Below, one piece after another: positions 39,994 to 51,674 of a stretch of DNA of 64,000 nt. This stretch comes from Diogma glabrata (Eukaryota; Arthropoda; Insecta; Diptera; Cylindrotomidae), in the NCBI GenBank assembly GCA_963693315.1, contig OY856186.1, positions 385,190,865 through 385,254,864 of the forward strand, given 5' to 3'. Positions within the stretch are counted from its first letter, which is position 1. Each line of letters opens with the position of its first letter. The translations under genes and the position numbers were made by a program. A model generated the notes under the pieces. The model was not told the DNA's origin. It was given only the letters and a program-made list of their open reading frames with translations, and did no database searches.

Positions 39994-41028
39994 TTATCCG
40001 TTATTATTACTAATATTATTAATTCTTTGATTATTTTTATCGTAATTGTTTTGCTTAAAGTAATTATAAGTATTATTCATCATTTTTTCTACCTGATCAA
40101 TTGAATGAATTTTGATAATTTTAGATTTAGTATTTTTCCGAACCAGCACACTCCCGTTTTGTACCCATACAAACTCAAATAACTTTGACGTCTTTAATTG
40201 TTTAGCTTTTTGTAGAAGAACTTGTTTGTTTGATGTTAGGTGATCCGTTATGACGAACAATTTGGTTTTGTCATCGTTGTTTTGTTGAGGAAATCCAATG
40301 TCGGCTGACATTACATTTCTACCTAAGCTGATTTTTTTCGCCTTAAACCCATCACAGATCTTATTTTTAACTTCTTGTTTATCGAGTTGTACTATAATTG
40401 GAACTGGATTATTGTTTGTGGCATTATAGTTACGACTGCGATGTAAACTTGTTATATTGTTAGAACATGCTGGAACATCAAGATGTGTCAAAATCTTTCC
40501 AATAACATCCGGCAGTTTTTCATTTTCAGTAAATGGTATTCCATGAAAAACAAGATTTAAGCTCTTCGAGTTTTCTTCAAATTGATCGAGCTTTTGAACG
40601 ATTGATGTCATTTCGTACTTTAATTTTTTATTTTCCTGTTCAAGTAACTGAATTTTACGCTCATGTCCATCAACTACCTTGTATAACTGCATGATTTCTT
40701 CAAATTTGTTGTTCATGAAGTCGAGTGATTTCATAAATGAGTTTTGATTGCTTCGAAGATTTTTTAATTCGATTCCAAACGAATCTAGAGTATGTTTGAA
40801 AGAAGTTAATTCATCGTCATTATCACTATCAATAATTAAAGCTGCAGGTGGAGGAACAGAACTATTTCTGCAAACTTGACAACGCCACTGAAATGCACCA
40901 CTGCTAATCTCCAACTGGTTTTCATTGGAAATGCTTGCACAGTTAAAGTGGAAATCCTTGCCACAGGTGATGCATTTGGTACCAGGTTTATTACGCGAAG
41001 TTTTTTGCTTGCAAATATCACAAACCAT
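39994..41028 (-). CDS. LINE C ORF1: PHD-finger RNA-binding protein
   Basis: 344 residues. The N-terminus is a C4HC3 PHD-type finger: Cys3, Cys6, Cys19, Cys22, His27, Cys30, Cys50, Cys53, with Trp48 two before the last pair. Residues about 75-150 are a charged coiled coil (HERKIQLLEQENKKLKYEM). Residues about 150-290 resemble the RRM-like core of LINE ORF1 proteins (LNLVFHGIPFTENEKLPDVI, PIIVQLDKQEVKNKI). The tail is Asn-rich. ORF1 proteins coat the element RNA as oligomers; a PHD finger could tether it to chromatin, which is inference. The start is the first ATG, directly before the finger. Confidence 0.85.
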   Translation of the reverse strand: MVCDICKQKTSRNKPGTKCITCGKDFHFNCASISNENQLEISSGAFQWRCQVCRNSSVPPPAALIIDSDNDDELTSFKHTLDSFGIELKNLRSNQNSFMKSLDFMNNKFEEIMQLYKVVDGHERKIQLLEQENKKLKYEMTSIVQKLDQFEENSKSLNLVFHGIPFTENEKLPDVIGKILTHLDVPACSNNITSLHRSRNYNATNNNPVPIIVQLDKQEVKNKICDGFKAKKISLGRNVMSADIGFPQQNNDDKTKLFVITDHLTSNKQVLLQKAKQLKTSKLFEFVWVQNGSVLVRKNTKSKIIKIHSIDQVEKMMNNTYNYFKQNNYDKNNQRINNISNNNG

Positions 41029-41639
41029 TTTAAAACCAATTTAATATATTTAAATAGTTATTACGGCTTAAAAGCAGACAAATTATCACAATTGGTTTAT
41101 AATTACGGTAAACTTATATTTACACACGCTTTAAAATTTAAATTTATATTGTGAATTTATATTTACACACACTTATTTGCAAAACAACAATTAAAAATTT
41201 TAATATTTTTTTTTAATTAAATAATGTTTTTCTACTGCAAAGAAACACGACCGATCAGTAGAAAAGACGAATATTGATGAATTTAATGTTACGCTTAGCA
41301 TGTATCTCTGTAATGGAGACTGTAACAATGACGATGTTGCTGTTTTTGTTTCAGATACTAATAACACACAACTTTACTCTAGATTTAGACACATCTTATC
41401 TATTTAATTAATTTATTCACAACTAACAACAAATTAACTTGAATTTTGTTTACTCGAATATGCTTAGTTTTAACACACGTTAAAAATAAAATAAATAAGA
41501 AAAACAATAATCCATTCTATATCACAGCACTAATTATTGACCGCGACAAATAGACTTCAAAAATAATCCAATAAGAAATGAAAAATGTGAGACTCAGTGT
41601 CATAATAGAATAAACAAAATAAGAGGGCGAGGCTAGCTG

Positions 41640-41874
41640 TCACAGTCTGGAATGATTAGAAAAATGTACGTTAGTACCCCAGGGAGTGGTAGACCGCGAG
41701 GTAGACCACGACTACAATGGGAGACTGACGTAATAAACGACCTTAAAAAAATCGGCTGCCATGGTAATTATGTCGCTGTTGCGAATGACCGTGGTGAATA
41801 TTCAAAGCTGATTAACCTGGCAACGCTCCTAATGGAGCATGAACGCCTTCAAAAAAAAAAAAAAAAAAAAAAAA
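41640..41874 (+). pseudogene. 5'-truncated LINE tail (RTE-like C-terminus plus poly-A)
   Basis: The open frame from 41652 reads GSGRPRGRPRLQWETDVIND and KKIGCHGNYVAVANDRGEYS, the typical C-terminal end of RTE-type LINE proteins. It runs directly into a 25-base poly-A (about 41850-41874). Only this last 75 codons or so of the element are present, as expected for 5' truncation during insertion. Confidence 0.6.
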
Positions 41875-42058
41875 ATTATACCCATTAAGGAGTAGGACTG
41901 CTAGTTTGTAATAGAAATTGAAAAAGATTTTAAAAAAATTGAAACATTGTTGACGAAACAATGGAACGGATTATATTTTTTTTTTTTTTTTTTTTTTTAA
42001 TAAAATGTGTTGTGTAATAGGGTTTAGAATATGTGTCACAACAACACATAAATACCTT

Positions 42059-45000
42059 TTAAGACCTAGGTCTAGACCTGGGTCCCACAACAACTGGCGT
42101 TCTGAGGTGTAGATTAACGCTTTTTTTAAACATCTGTGGGTTGAAGCCACCTGAGACTAAGTGTTCCGGCAAACTATTCCATTTGTACGCAGTTCGGACA
42201 AAGAAGTCTCTCTGCGATCTGCCAGTATGACAGCGCGGGATCTTTACCGTTTCACTGGTTGCGGCAGCCGATTGCCGAGTGGAACGGGGGTAAGAATAAG
42301 TCTGAGGCATGATGCCGCTGATCTCATCTGAGCACTGCTGATGACGATATTTGTAAAAAACAACGAGGTCAGCAACAGTGCGACGATGTTGTAGGGAATC
42401 AAGTTTTGATGTCAAAGTTCGATCACCTACAATTCGTATAGCTCGCTTTTGAACAGAGTCCAAGAGGGCCAAGATGGAAACAGAGGCAGCACCCCAAACT
42501 TGACAGCAGTACTCCATACAGGGACGAATATAGGACCTATAAACATGGAGCAATTGGTATGGAGTGAAAAATTTTTTGCATCTATTTAGGAGGCCGAGTT
42601 TTTTAGACGCGCTTTTTGCCATCGCCATTACATGATCGTTCCAGAGTAGGCCATTTGAAACTGCGACACCCAATAAACGAATGTTTTTACATTCACCTAT
42701 TGGTTCATCACACATACTAAATAAAATATCTTAGGGGAACTCGGTCTTTAATCTGGAAACAAACAACAGCTGTGTTTTGGTGGAGTTGAAATTGACAAGG
42801 TTTTGGTCACCCCAGTCGGCGACTTTATTCGGGTCTTTGTTCACGTTTATGGCAGCGTCTCTCCGGGCAGGATTAATTCGTTCGTGCATTTTACCTTTTG
42901 AAGGAAGGGGCTCGAACGACTTGTGCAGAGTACTATCATCTGCAAAACTATTTATTGGGTTGCTGGTGATTTTCAACAATTCGTTGATATAAATCAAAAA
43001 TAGGGTTGGGGACAATACTGAGCCTTGGGGTACACCAGCGTTAATTAGTTTAGACTCAGAAGAATATCCGTCTAAGGAGACCGAAATGTATCGGTCGGAT
43101 AGAAAATTTTGAATCAGCTTCACAACATTGGGATGAAAACCGTACGCAACGAGCTTGTTGATTAAGTTGGCATGCCAGACTCGATCGAATGCCTTGGAGA
43201 TGTCTAAAGCGATAACGTATGTTTCACCACCTTTATCAAGTATGCTGTTCCAACAATGCGCTACATAGTTTAATAGATCGGTAGTTGATCTTTTGTTTCG
43301 AAAACCGTATTGGCTGTCGGATATTAAATGATTTTCTTCCAGAAATTTTGAAATATGTGTATTAATATAATGCTCATAGACTTTGGATAGGACCGATAGT
43401 AAAGCTATTGGCCTATAATTTGAGATATCGGATTTTGGTCCCTTTTTGGGGACGGGCTGGACATTTGCCAACTTCCAGCACGAGGGAAATATACCAGATT
43501 TGTAGGATTGGTAGAATATTTTAGTTAAAGTTGGTGCAAGTTCTTTGGAAAAGGTTTTTAAAATAATGGGTGGAATATTGTCCATTCCTGATGCTTTGTT
43601 GATGTTTAACCCCTTTAAAAGTTTAGCGACTATTTTGGGTTTGAAGTGAAGTTCATTCATATTAACTCCTGAAGACTGGATTTGGGGTATTTCTTTAGGA
43701 GTTTCCAAAACAGTGGAGTTCAGAGCAAAGCGTTCAGCGAACAAGTTAGCTTTTCTTGCGGGATCATTGACGATTAAATCACCATCAATAATAGGGGGAA
43801 TAGAAAATTTTGTACCAGAATTTAAAGAAATAATGGCACTGTAGAAACTCTTGTCAGAAACAGACATAGACGTAAGTTTTGAGGCTTTCGCTCTGTCAAT
43901 TTCGGACTTTTCGTTTGAGATAATCTGATTAGATATTTTGTTGGCCTTTAGATATTGGGATCGATTAGTGGGAGTTTTGTTATGAATCCAAATATTAAAT
44001 GATCTACGTTTGTTTCTAAGTGCCGTTTTGGCAGCTTTCGAATACAAGTATTCGTGTTTGGGTTTTACTATGGAGAAAGGGACAAATTTATTGATAGCAA
44101 ATTGGATGGTTTCTGTAAAGTTTTGAGCAGAAACATTTACATTGTCAGTGTAAAAACAATGACGGTCGAAAGGGAAACCATGGAAAAAATTTTGAAGACC
44201 ACTCTTATCCATTTTTGAGTAGTGAAATATTTTACGGGGTTTGGGAGCTGTAGTTTTAAGTAAATCAGTTTTGATAACTGATGAGATTAAATAATGATCA
44301 GAATTTCCAATACTACCTTTCGCAACATCGACACTCGTAATATCTGGCATTGTGGTAAGATAGAGATCTAGTAGAAAACTATTATCACCGCCATTACGGG
44401 GAGTGAAAGTCGGGCTTTTAACAATTTGGAATAGGCCCTGAGACGCGGCAAAAATTTCTGCCAGTTTTCCACTATTGTCAACATCGTCGGTCGATTTGGA
44501 GAATTCCAACCATGATTTGTTGTGGACGTTGAAGTCACCGGTAACGATAACTTCACAATTAGGGGACTTTGCTCTAATCTCGTCCATAATTTTTGTCAGT
44601 ATATTAAAAAAGTTTGGGTTACGTTTGTTGGGGGACCGGTATAAAGCTATTGTAAAAAAAGTCATTTCTGGAAGACAAATCTTTAAAACCATTGTATTGA
44701 AGCCGTCACCGTGTAGTTCAAAATTTGGAAAGCGCGTGTACGCAACACTCTCATGAATGAATGCGCATACGCCCTGATGGAGTTTGAAAGCTGATTCGAG
44801 CCTATATTTGGAATTAAGCGATTCTATAAAGAGAAAATTTTCAGAAACTTGTGTTTCTGTAAGGAATAGAATGTTCGGTTTGTCGTGCTCAAGATGATGT
44901 TGCACGTGGTCATGGTTAGCGTTCAATCCGCAGATGTTTTGAACATGTATTTTAAAATTTTTTATTGATTCATATATGTTTTGTCCCTGCAAATTCCGTG

Positions 45001-45082
45001 GACATGCCGCTTTATGGGCGGGTGGATTGCGCAAATTTGCTTTACCACTTGCAGACTTATTTTTTTTCGGTTGTACTGCCAT
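42059..45082 (-). pseudogene. LINE A endonuclease-reverse transcriptase with one internal stop
   Basis: One reading frame from ATG at 45082 to the stop at 42059-42061, interrupted only by TAA at 42731-42733 (after codon 783). Endonuclease: HVQNICGLNANHDH, LFLTETQVS, VIVTGDFNVHNKSW and GNSDHYLISS. RT: NKASGMDNIPP, YRPIALLSVLSKVYEHYI, DISKAFDRVWH, AGVPQGSVLSPTLF and FADD at residues 713-716. Post-RT region after the stop: LLGVAVSNGLLWNDHV, YRSYIRPCMEYCCQVWG, LLDSVQKRAIRIVG and FFVRTAYKWNSLP. A single nonsense change in an otherwise clean frame implies a young copy. The clade is Jockey/CR1-like; I cannot be more exact. Confidence 0.9.
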
Positions 45083-45623
45083 ATATATATCAAAATGTTT
45101 ATTTTTATTTTTTTGTGTTTTATTTTAAAATGCATAACTAAGTAAAAAATCCTATCATACTACAAAATATGACATATGCCAATATTTCATGATAAGATGA
45201 AGAAATAATAACAAAATAATAAGTGAAAAACAAATTGTGAGAAATTTGCAGAAAACAAAACAAAACTAAATGCCAATATCCAGCTGATGCAGCGCACCCC
45301 AGACGCACCGCCCACCACCTCAACCGAGGCACAAAGCCCACACATAACTACGTGTTGGTTCGATTCCTCGGAAGAGCTAATGAGCGGTACCGCTACGGAA
45401 CGCTGCCCAGCTAAGACTGGAAGTGCTGCCGTTGACTAATTAAAGTTCGTCCGCCAGCACCCTAAGATATCATCTTGGCTAATGACATCTCCTGCCATTG
45501 CCAGTGGTATGTGATATCTCACGCTAACTCATATGTCAATGGCAGGGACTGGAGTACGCAGGGTAGTCAGACCCGTAGATCAACATTGATCATAATCGAT
45601 CAAAATCGATCCCTCCTGCGTTT
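45083..45623 (-). other. LINE A leader (5' UTR)
   Basis: Conserved with the copy at 19945-20257 plus 21491-21699, including TGATATCTCACGCTAACTC and GATCCCTCC at the 5' limit (45609-45616). It holds no ORF1. Conservation between two copies shows it belongs to the element. Confidence 0.65.
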
Positions 45624-45785
45624 ACGGATTAATGATAATACACAACCGTTTTCTGACAATTTTATAGCGATTAATGATTATAAATTAAGCATAGGAAATT
45701 ACATTGGGGAAATATTACACAACTATTTTTCTGATAGTAAATTTTTGTGGCGGAAACTATATAGTCCAGTAACTTTATACATCAC

Positions 45786-46579
45786 AGTATGCGTCAAATC
45801 CGGTTGTTCTGATTTTTTGCAGACTTGTTTATGATGTTGGCCTAATGAATAATCCAAGTTTGTGACCTCGAGCGCCGAACGCAACTTTGTCAAATATCGA
45901 AAAAACCGCGAAAAAATCGTTATTTTTTCAAATTTTGGACGGCTTTAAAGTAAACTAAATTTGCTACAATATGATACTAGAACTGTCTCTGTAGACCCAA
46001 TAGTTTCCGAGATTAAGCAGTTCAGCAGTTTATCATTTTTTTCGAAATTCGCAATTTTTTGCAATTCTGTCGTTCTGAATGAATTTTCGAGTGACTAAAA
46101 TAATGTCTAAAATATTGCAAAATATTGTGAAATATTGTGTAGTTAAAAAAATGATAAACTTTGAAAGGCTCAATCTCGGAAACTATTGGGTCTACAGAGA
46201 CAATTCTAGTATCATATTGTAGCAAAGGTAGACTATTTTTTTCAAAACCTAGTCCCTTAGGGCCATAATCGCCAAAATTTGAAATAATAACGATTTTTGA
46301 CGCTTAATCTCGGAAACTATTAGGTCCACAGAGACGGTTCTAGTATCATATTGTAGCAAATTTAGTCTACTTTAAAACCGTCCTAAGAAAGTATAAAAAA
46401 AAACTAGTCCTTTAGGGTTATAATCGCCAAAATTTGAAAAAATAACGATTTTTTCGCGGTTTTTTCGATTTTTGACAAAGTTGAGTTCGGCGTTCGAGGT
46501 CACAAACTTGGATTATTCATTAGGCCAACATCATAAACAAGTCTGCAAAAAATCAGAACTACTGGATTTGACGCATACT
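45786..46579. mobile_element. 794-bp foldback (hairpin) element
   Basis: Ends AGTATGCGTCAAATCC / GGATTTGACGCATACT. The arms pair over about 150 bp (TGCAGACTTGTTTATGATGT near 45822 against ACATCATAAACAAGTCTGCA near 46530). A second palindrome is nested inside: GATACTAGAACTGTCTCTGT near 45972 against ACAGAGACAATTCTAGTATC near 46196. A third, direct copy of the same block lies near 46330. No coding capacity. It interrupts the last recognisable E3 sequence. Confidence 0.8.
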
Positions 46580-46986
46580 ACCCCATACTCTCAGGCGACA
46601 AAGCTACTGGACTAATAGTAAATGATGGCCAGGGATTGAGTATAAGACAGGACAGTATACAGGACAGAATGAAAAACGACTATGAAAATTTACGCGAATG
46701 CAAATTTGATGCGTATGATGCGTTTGATAGTGCATGTCTAAATCAGGGATTTAAAATAACTGCTTCATCGATCACCAGGCTACGACATAACATCCTCTAT
46801 TAATTCCTTAGCTTTTAAAGAAATTACATACATTGGTTTCAGGTCACAAGATTTCAATTGTTTAAGTGCTAGAAGCTTTTTGCTTCTTCAATTAATCGTT
46901 TAAGCAGTCAAGGTGATGTATGCCTGATTCTTCTTACAGTAGGTGCAGTCAAGCAAATTTTGAGGGTTGGATAGTATCTAAGCTGG
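46580..46986. other. Unassigned sequence
   Basis: Slightly less AT-rich. A short plus-strand reading near 46630-46760 (GLSIRQDSIQDRMKNDYENL) looks protein-like but matches no family I recognise and has no start. It may be a remnant of an unknown element. Confidence 0.25.
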
Positions 46987-47445
46987 AAATAGTTTTTTTT
47001 TTTTTTTATTAATTAGTTAGACATGTTTAGCACACTAAATATGAAATATTCATTATTCAGACTCAGAATATCCGAAGATACCATGTCAACTATAAAGGAA
47101 TGGAAGGAATGGGGATATAGGGATAACTATACTAATTTTTTTAAATGATAATGGACATTTTCTTTAAATGCCTGAGGAGAAAATTCATCGGGAAATACAG
47201 AGGAGGGCAATGAGTTCCATAATTTGGCCACTCTATTGAAATAGTCGTTTTGGAAGGACACAGTTCTACAACGAGGTATTTGTACAACAAATGGATGGGA
47301 TAACTCGGCAGCTCTTGTTTGTCGATTATACTGCGCACACGATGGAAGAATATTTTGAATTTCCTTAGAGGAGAATTCGCTAAAGTTATATTTATAGTAT
47401 ATTGACAATTCAGCCACATTTCTTCTGTGCTGGAGTGAATCAAGC
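46987..47445 (-). pseudogene. LINE family B, 3' end fragment, second copy
   Basis: Minus strand. The 3' poly-A appears as poly-T at about 46990-47007, followed by a 3' UTR with GGTATCTTCGGATATTCTGA, shared with the copy at 21893. The coding remnant (about 47417-47127) reads QIPRCRTVSFQNDYFNRVAK and LWNSLPSSVFPDEFSPQAFK, the end of the post-RT region. A frame change lies near 47300. 5'-truncated. Confidence 0.75.
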
Positions 47446-50400
47446 TAGTGCAGGCTAAGTGAAAATAGTGCAGGCTAAGTGAAACATTTTTCCTCAGCCT
47501 TAGAAGCTTTCTCGGATGACTCTATATTTAAACAGAATATTGTTTAGTACTTTTTTTTCACCAATCATACTTTTTACTTCAAGCGTCTGATCCGTTTTTT
47601 TGTAAATCTCCCAGTTTTGTTACCCTCTTGAACATTTGATTATGTAATAAAGCTTCCTTTTTTATGACAATTCCTGCTGTAAGCTACAGTTTTATCAACA
47701 AAGTTTCTACTGTTCCAATCTTAGTAAATAATTTTTAGAGGAATGTTGAATCTGTCAAGTAGTTCAACTGCCTGTTCAGATTGCTACATTGTATTAGAAA
47801 GAGAAATCATATGAGCTGAAATTATCGCAATGGCATTTAAATTGATAATTCTTCACATATAATTGATATTTTTGTAATATCATATTTATATCACAATCGG
47901 TTAAAGGTTATTTATTAATTGACAATATAAAATATTACAGTTGACAGATCAAAAAAAAAATGAAATAGAAACTGTTAAAATTTTATGGATTAAATGTTTC
48001 AGCATTCAAAAATTATATCGCTTTGAACTATATCGCTTTCGGTATAAAACTGTTTTTCACTCTGCAATTTAATCTGTTTATAAATGACTTCAAACCATTT
48101 TTCAGAAGGTCAAAGATCTGTAGAATTCCTTTATTCTTTACTTTAAGCCAATTTAACTTCTATATTTTTATCTACGTTTTGAAAATAGAAGTTGTTGTGT
48201 ATTATGACCATTTATGTTGATATATGTAAAAAACGAGTGAGTTCATACAAAAAGTTTACCTCAAAAGTGCAACTGAAGCGGTTTTAAAACAATGGAGATA
48301 GCTTTCGTTCTCCGACTTGATTTAATCAAATTATCTATATGGAGATAGTTCAATCAAATCAAAGCACATTATTCAAATAACACGTGCATTCTGCATCAAA
48401 CTTTTGATGCAAAAAGTCTTTCACTACATACTGCTTACGACCCCAACAGGTACCACCAGTTCATAATTTACAAATTGCACAAATATGCTATTAAATAAAA
48501 TTATCTATAATGCAAAAAATTTATCGTTGATTTATTAAGTTTTCCAACACCATAAAAAACATTTGAACGATTAAGTGTTTTAGGATCCAAAATACTAATA
48601 ACAGCAATTAATTACTTCGAGAAAAAATAGCTAGCTACGAAATTCTGCAGGAACAGTTTATATCTTAAAGAAAACTTTTAACAATAATTTTTTTGTAATA
48701 ATGCATATTTTTTTTTAACTTAATAGCAAAATAAATTCTCAAGCTATATCCTTTTTCAACTAAATCAATTTTAAGTATCATAATAAAACTAAAATATAAG
48801 AACAAAAACGATACCCAGGAACATGAACTATATTTTTGGTTTGAATAAAAATTCATCTAACTTTGACGCCTATTTTCAATAAATATTAAGTTACTGTAAT
48901 ATTTTTGCCATACATATATATATATTTTAATGATTTTCGTCTACAAAAGCAATAAAACCCTAAATTAAATATATTAAAACAATATATCCTTAATTTTATT
49001 TATAGCTCCATAAAAATTTATCTTTAATCGATCACACCAAGTCTAAAAGTATATTTATTTTATTTTCATTTAAAGAAAACATAAAAACAAATATCTAATT
49101 AAAAACATTTGAATTAGAAAATTAAGTTTGCGTGTCACACCTAATAACATAATCTTATACCACTAAAGTAATAAACAAAACAATTTAATTATTTTAAGAC
49201 AAAAAATACAAGATTCATAATCGGCGCATGTTTTCATTTCATAGAAAAAAATTTGGGAATGGTTTTGGTGGTAATTTTAATGCTTTCTTTATACGAGGAA
49301 ATCAAAGCTCAATGAAACTTAATTTTCACAAAGACAGCTGATAGCTTTAATTGTTGATAGCTTTAATTTATTTGATAAACTTATTTATGTTATCATGGAA
49401 ACGGTAAATAGTTTTGATTTTATGAGCCCATTGACGAGCTATTGCCTTAGATTTTTAATCTCACATAGGCAAGCTACTGCATTTTCAAAGTTTACCAATC
49501 AGCTCCAAAAAAAAGAATTGTGCGACACCGTTAAAAAAAATCACCACTTCTGAAAACACAGAGTCATAAATTTTAGAAAGGTCGCCAGGTTTTTATTTCA
49601 AATTCGCATTCGAATTTTTCAACGTAGCATTTTCAACGTATACGGTTCTCAAGAATCAATCATCTAAAAAACTAGTTTACCAATCGGACACTTAACATCC
49701 TTGATATTATATTTTATAATAAATCATTTTACACAAGCTTTCTGATGATGACTGAATTGGGCAACCATTATTAGTTTAAGAAATAAATGTTCACAAAATT
49801 GGAATCTGATTGGAATCTGAATCTGACATATGGTTTAAACTTAATAATGGAAAAGTTTTAATTTTCGGTTAACAATCTTATACTTGGCGACATGACATAA
49901 CAAGGAACATCCGAAATCTTTCAATCTGCAACCATTAATCAACCGCGAATAGTATTACACCACTGGGTTGATGATCGTGTTCTGAACTTTTATTATGTCA
50001 TAACAGAATTACTCAAAGGACTATATGGATATGGAAATATATGGACTTGAAAAAAGAAAAATCCTGTGCATCAAAGATGAACACTACAATTGTTTTAAAC
50101 GGACTGAATTTCTGCAAAGTTGTATCTAAAATGAGAATTTTGTGTTAGGTACCGACATCCTGATTTCTAGTCCTCCAATTCCGTTAAGACCAAAATAGAT
50201 GCTTTGAACTTTCTGAAGTGTCATGATTGCGGTTATAATTTTTGCACTAAAAATATATTGTTCAAAAATTTCAACATTTGCAATCTGATTCAACCTGGTT
50301 CTTAAATTGGGTAATTGTAGAACAAATAGTCTCGCTCACTAGAGCATTTTTTGAAATTGATTCAAAAATTAACAGAGAATAAGACGTTCGATAATATAGC

Positions 50401-51060
50401 CAGTAATCTAACATCCCAAGTTTTAGTTGGCACCATGCAAAATCCGACCACTGGCTGAAAAATTTAAACCTGTGTACAAGTGTACATAATACAAGAAACA
50501 ACCAGTTGACTATTAATTCAAACTCAGATAAACGAGCTCTTCCGACTACTTTAGTCGATAATCGTCACCCGAAAAAAAAAATATTTTAAAATTTATTGTT
50601 GGTTGTTAATAATGTCCCAATTAGTTACTAATGGTTGTAATCGTATCCTATTTTGTGTTGGCTTTCATCATAAAATCGAATAACATTTAATAAATTGCAG
50701 CATTGTCAAGCCAATCATCAGTGTATAATATTTTGATTCTTCAATTCTTCTCTATGACAAAAATAAAAGTCATCGTAAAAATCGTTTCATCTTAAAACAT
50801 AAACTTCCAACGATGATTTAGACTTCATTTTGTAGTAAAGTTTTCGCTTTCCTTTCCAATATTCCATTTTCAATTCCCATAGTACGCTAATATATACTAA
50901 TACATAATCACCACGAATATAAAACAAAGCATTTTTTTGTCGTTTGTAAAAAAAAATGCGGAGGGCCTCAATATATTTCCTCATATAATCATCACTTCAC
51001 TTGTAAAGTAAAATAATTGGAAGTGGCGTTTTTGTGTCAACTGCCGTACCATAAATAATG
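47446..51060. other. 3.6 kb AT-rich, no feature recognised
   Basis: Scanned on both strands. Open stretches such as 48665-48856, 50271-50501 and 50787-50984 (all minus) lack recognisable motifs. A few less AT-rich patches (47500-47760, 49850-50470) could be remnants of old elements, but no family can be named. Confidence 0.45.
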
Positions 51061-51390
51061 CTGAATTAAATGAACCACCTATACTCCGATATAAAACCAG
51101 ATATCAAAGAAATAATAAGACTGAATCTAACAAAATATGGATTGCACACTAATAATGGGACTAAACCCATAGGAGGAAGACTTTCCTGAGGAATTGTATC
51201 TAAGTGGCACTCCACATCCTCTGTGCCTGAAGACTGCCAACACTCACCGACTGGAAGCAGAATCAAGACGAGTAGCAGTTGAAATTGCCCAAAAGCAAAC
51301 AGGATTAAAAATACAATATTCCGATTGCGCATACGGTGAAATCATTGAAACTTCCTACACAGTACATTTTTTGCAGTCGAACTTAATGAA

Positions 51391-51674
51391 ATGTATCAAC
51401 ATTTAAAAGGCCTACCAGTCGAGTCTTATCATCAAGCCACACCACGTATCCTGATTGGGCTAGAGAACTGGAAACCAGGATTCCCCCATAAATGAAAAGA
51501 GGGCCATGATGATTAGCCGGTAGCCGCTAAAACTCGACTTGGCTGGACCTTATATGGACCTTGTCGATACAGTGCAGTCAATTCATCGCTCTATTCTGAA
51601 TATCATAGCTTTCATATATGTGAGTGTGAAAAACAACATGACGAGATGCTTCAACAGCTGGTGAAAGCGTACTT
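51391..51674 (+). pseudogene. BEL/Pao pol fragment, protease-to-RT linker region
   Basis: Reading MYQHLKGLPVESYHQATPRI then LIGLENWKPG, a stop, and then in another frame PVAAKTRLGWTLYGPCRYSA, YHSFHICECEKQHDE and QLVKAY. This is the conserved BEL/Pao stretch just before reverse transcriptase. It ends at E4. An open stretch upstream (51194-51390) may belong to the same element but is not recognisable. Confidence 0.7.

Larger units (their letters stand above)
36808..41640 (-). mobile_element. LINE family C, apparently intact two-ORF element
   Basis: Minus strand, inserted in E3. Order: 5' UTR (about 41640-41029), ORF1 (41028-39994), ORF2 (39968-37104), 3' UTR ending in AAAAT-type simple repeats (plus-strand TTTTATTTTATTTTATTTT at about 36811-36841). 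Both ORFs are uninterrupted. A PHD-type ORF1 with an EN-RT ORF2 and a simple-repeat tail fits the CR1/Jockey group. The 5' limit is approximate because a different LINE fragment abuts it. Confidence 0.8.
41966..45631 (-). mobile_element. LINE family A, near-complete copy
   Basis: Minus strand, inserted in E3. ACGGATTA flanks it at 41966-41973 and 45624-45631, a good 8-bp target duplication. A poly-T run (3' poly-A) follows at about 41975-41998, then the 3' UTR, one long ORF with one in-frame stop, and a 540-bp leader to about 45623. No ORF1 is seen in the leader. Another copy, deleted for the ORF, is at 19797. Confidence 0.85.
34794..45785 (+). mobile_element. E-family element, copy E3 (interrupted by several LINEs)
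   Basis: Starts TGTAATGAAGCGCTGCTTCG with a perfect 8-bp hairpin (CTTCGTTG...CAACGAAG). E-family landmarks follow: CCTGCTACTTCAGCACAAAT, TGGCGACCCCC (about 34998), GTCCAACCCC, a CA-rich tract 35055-35200, and the anchor ATCACCCCAT (about 36206). It is interrupted at about 36808. E3-type sequence resumes at 41875 (ACCCATTAAGGAGT, compare 8321 and 63349), stops at 41973, and resumes at 45624 (TACACAACCGTTTTCTGACA, compare 63532). The right terminus was not found; the trail ends at the hairpin element at 45786. Confidence 0.65.

Noticed and set aside
41652..41888. Possible host gene on the plus strand
   Set aside because: The GRPRGRPRLQW motif followed by poly-A is a 5'-truncated LINE tail.
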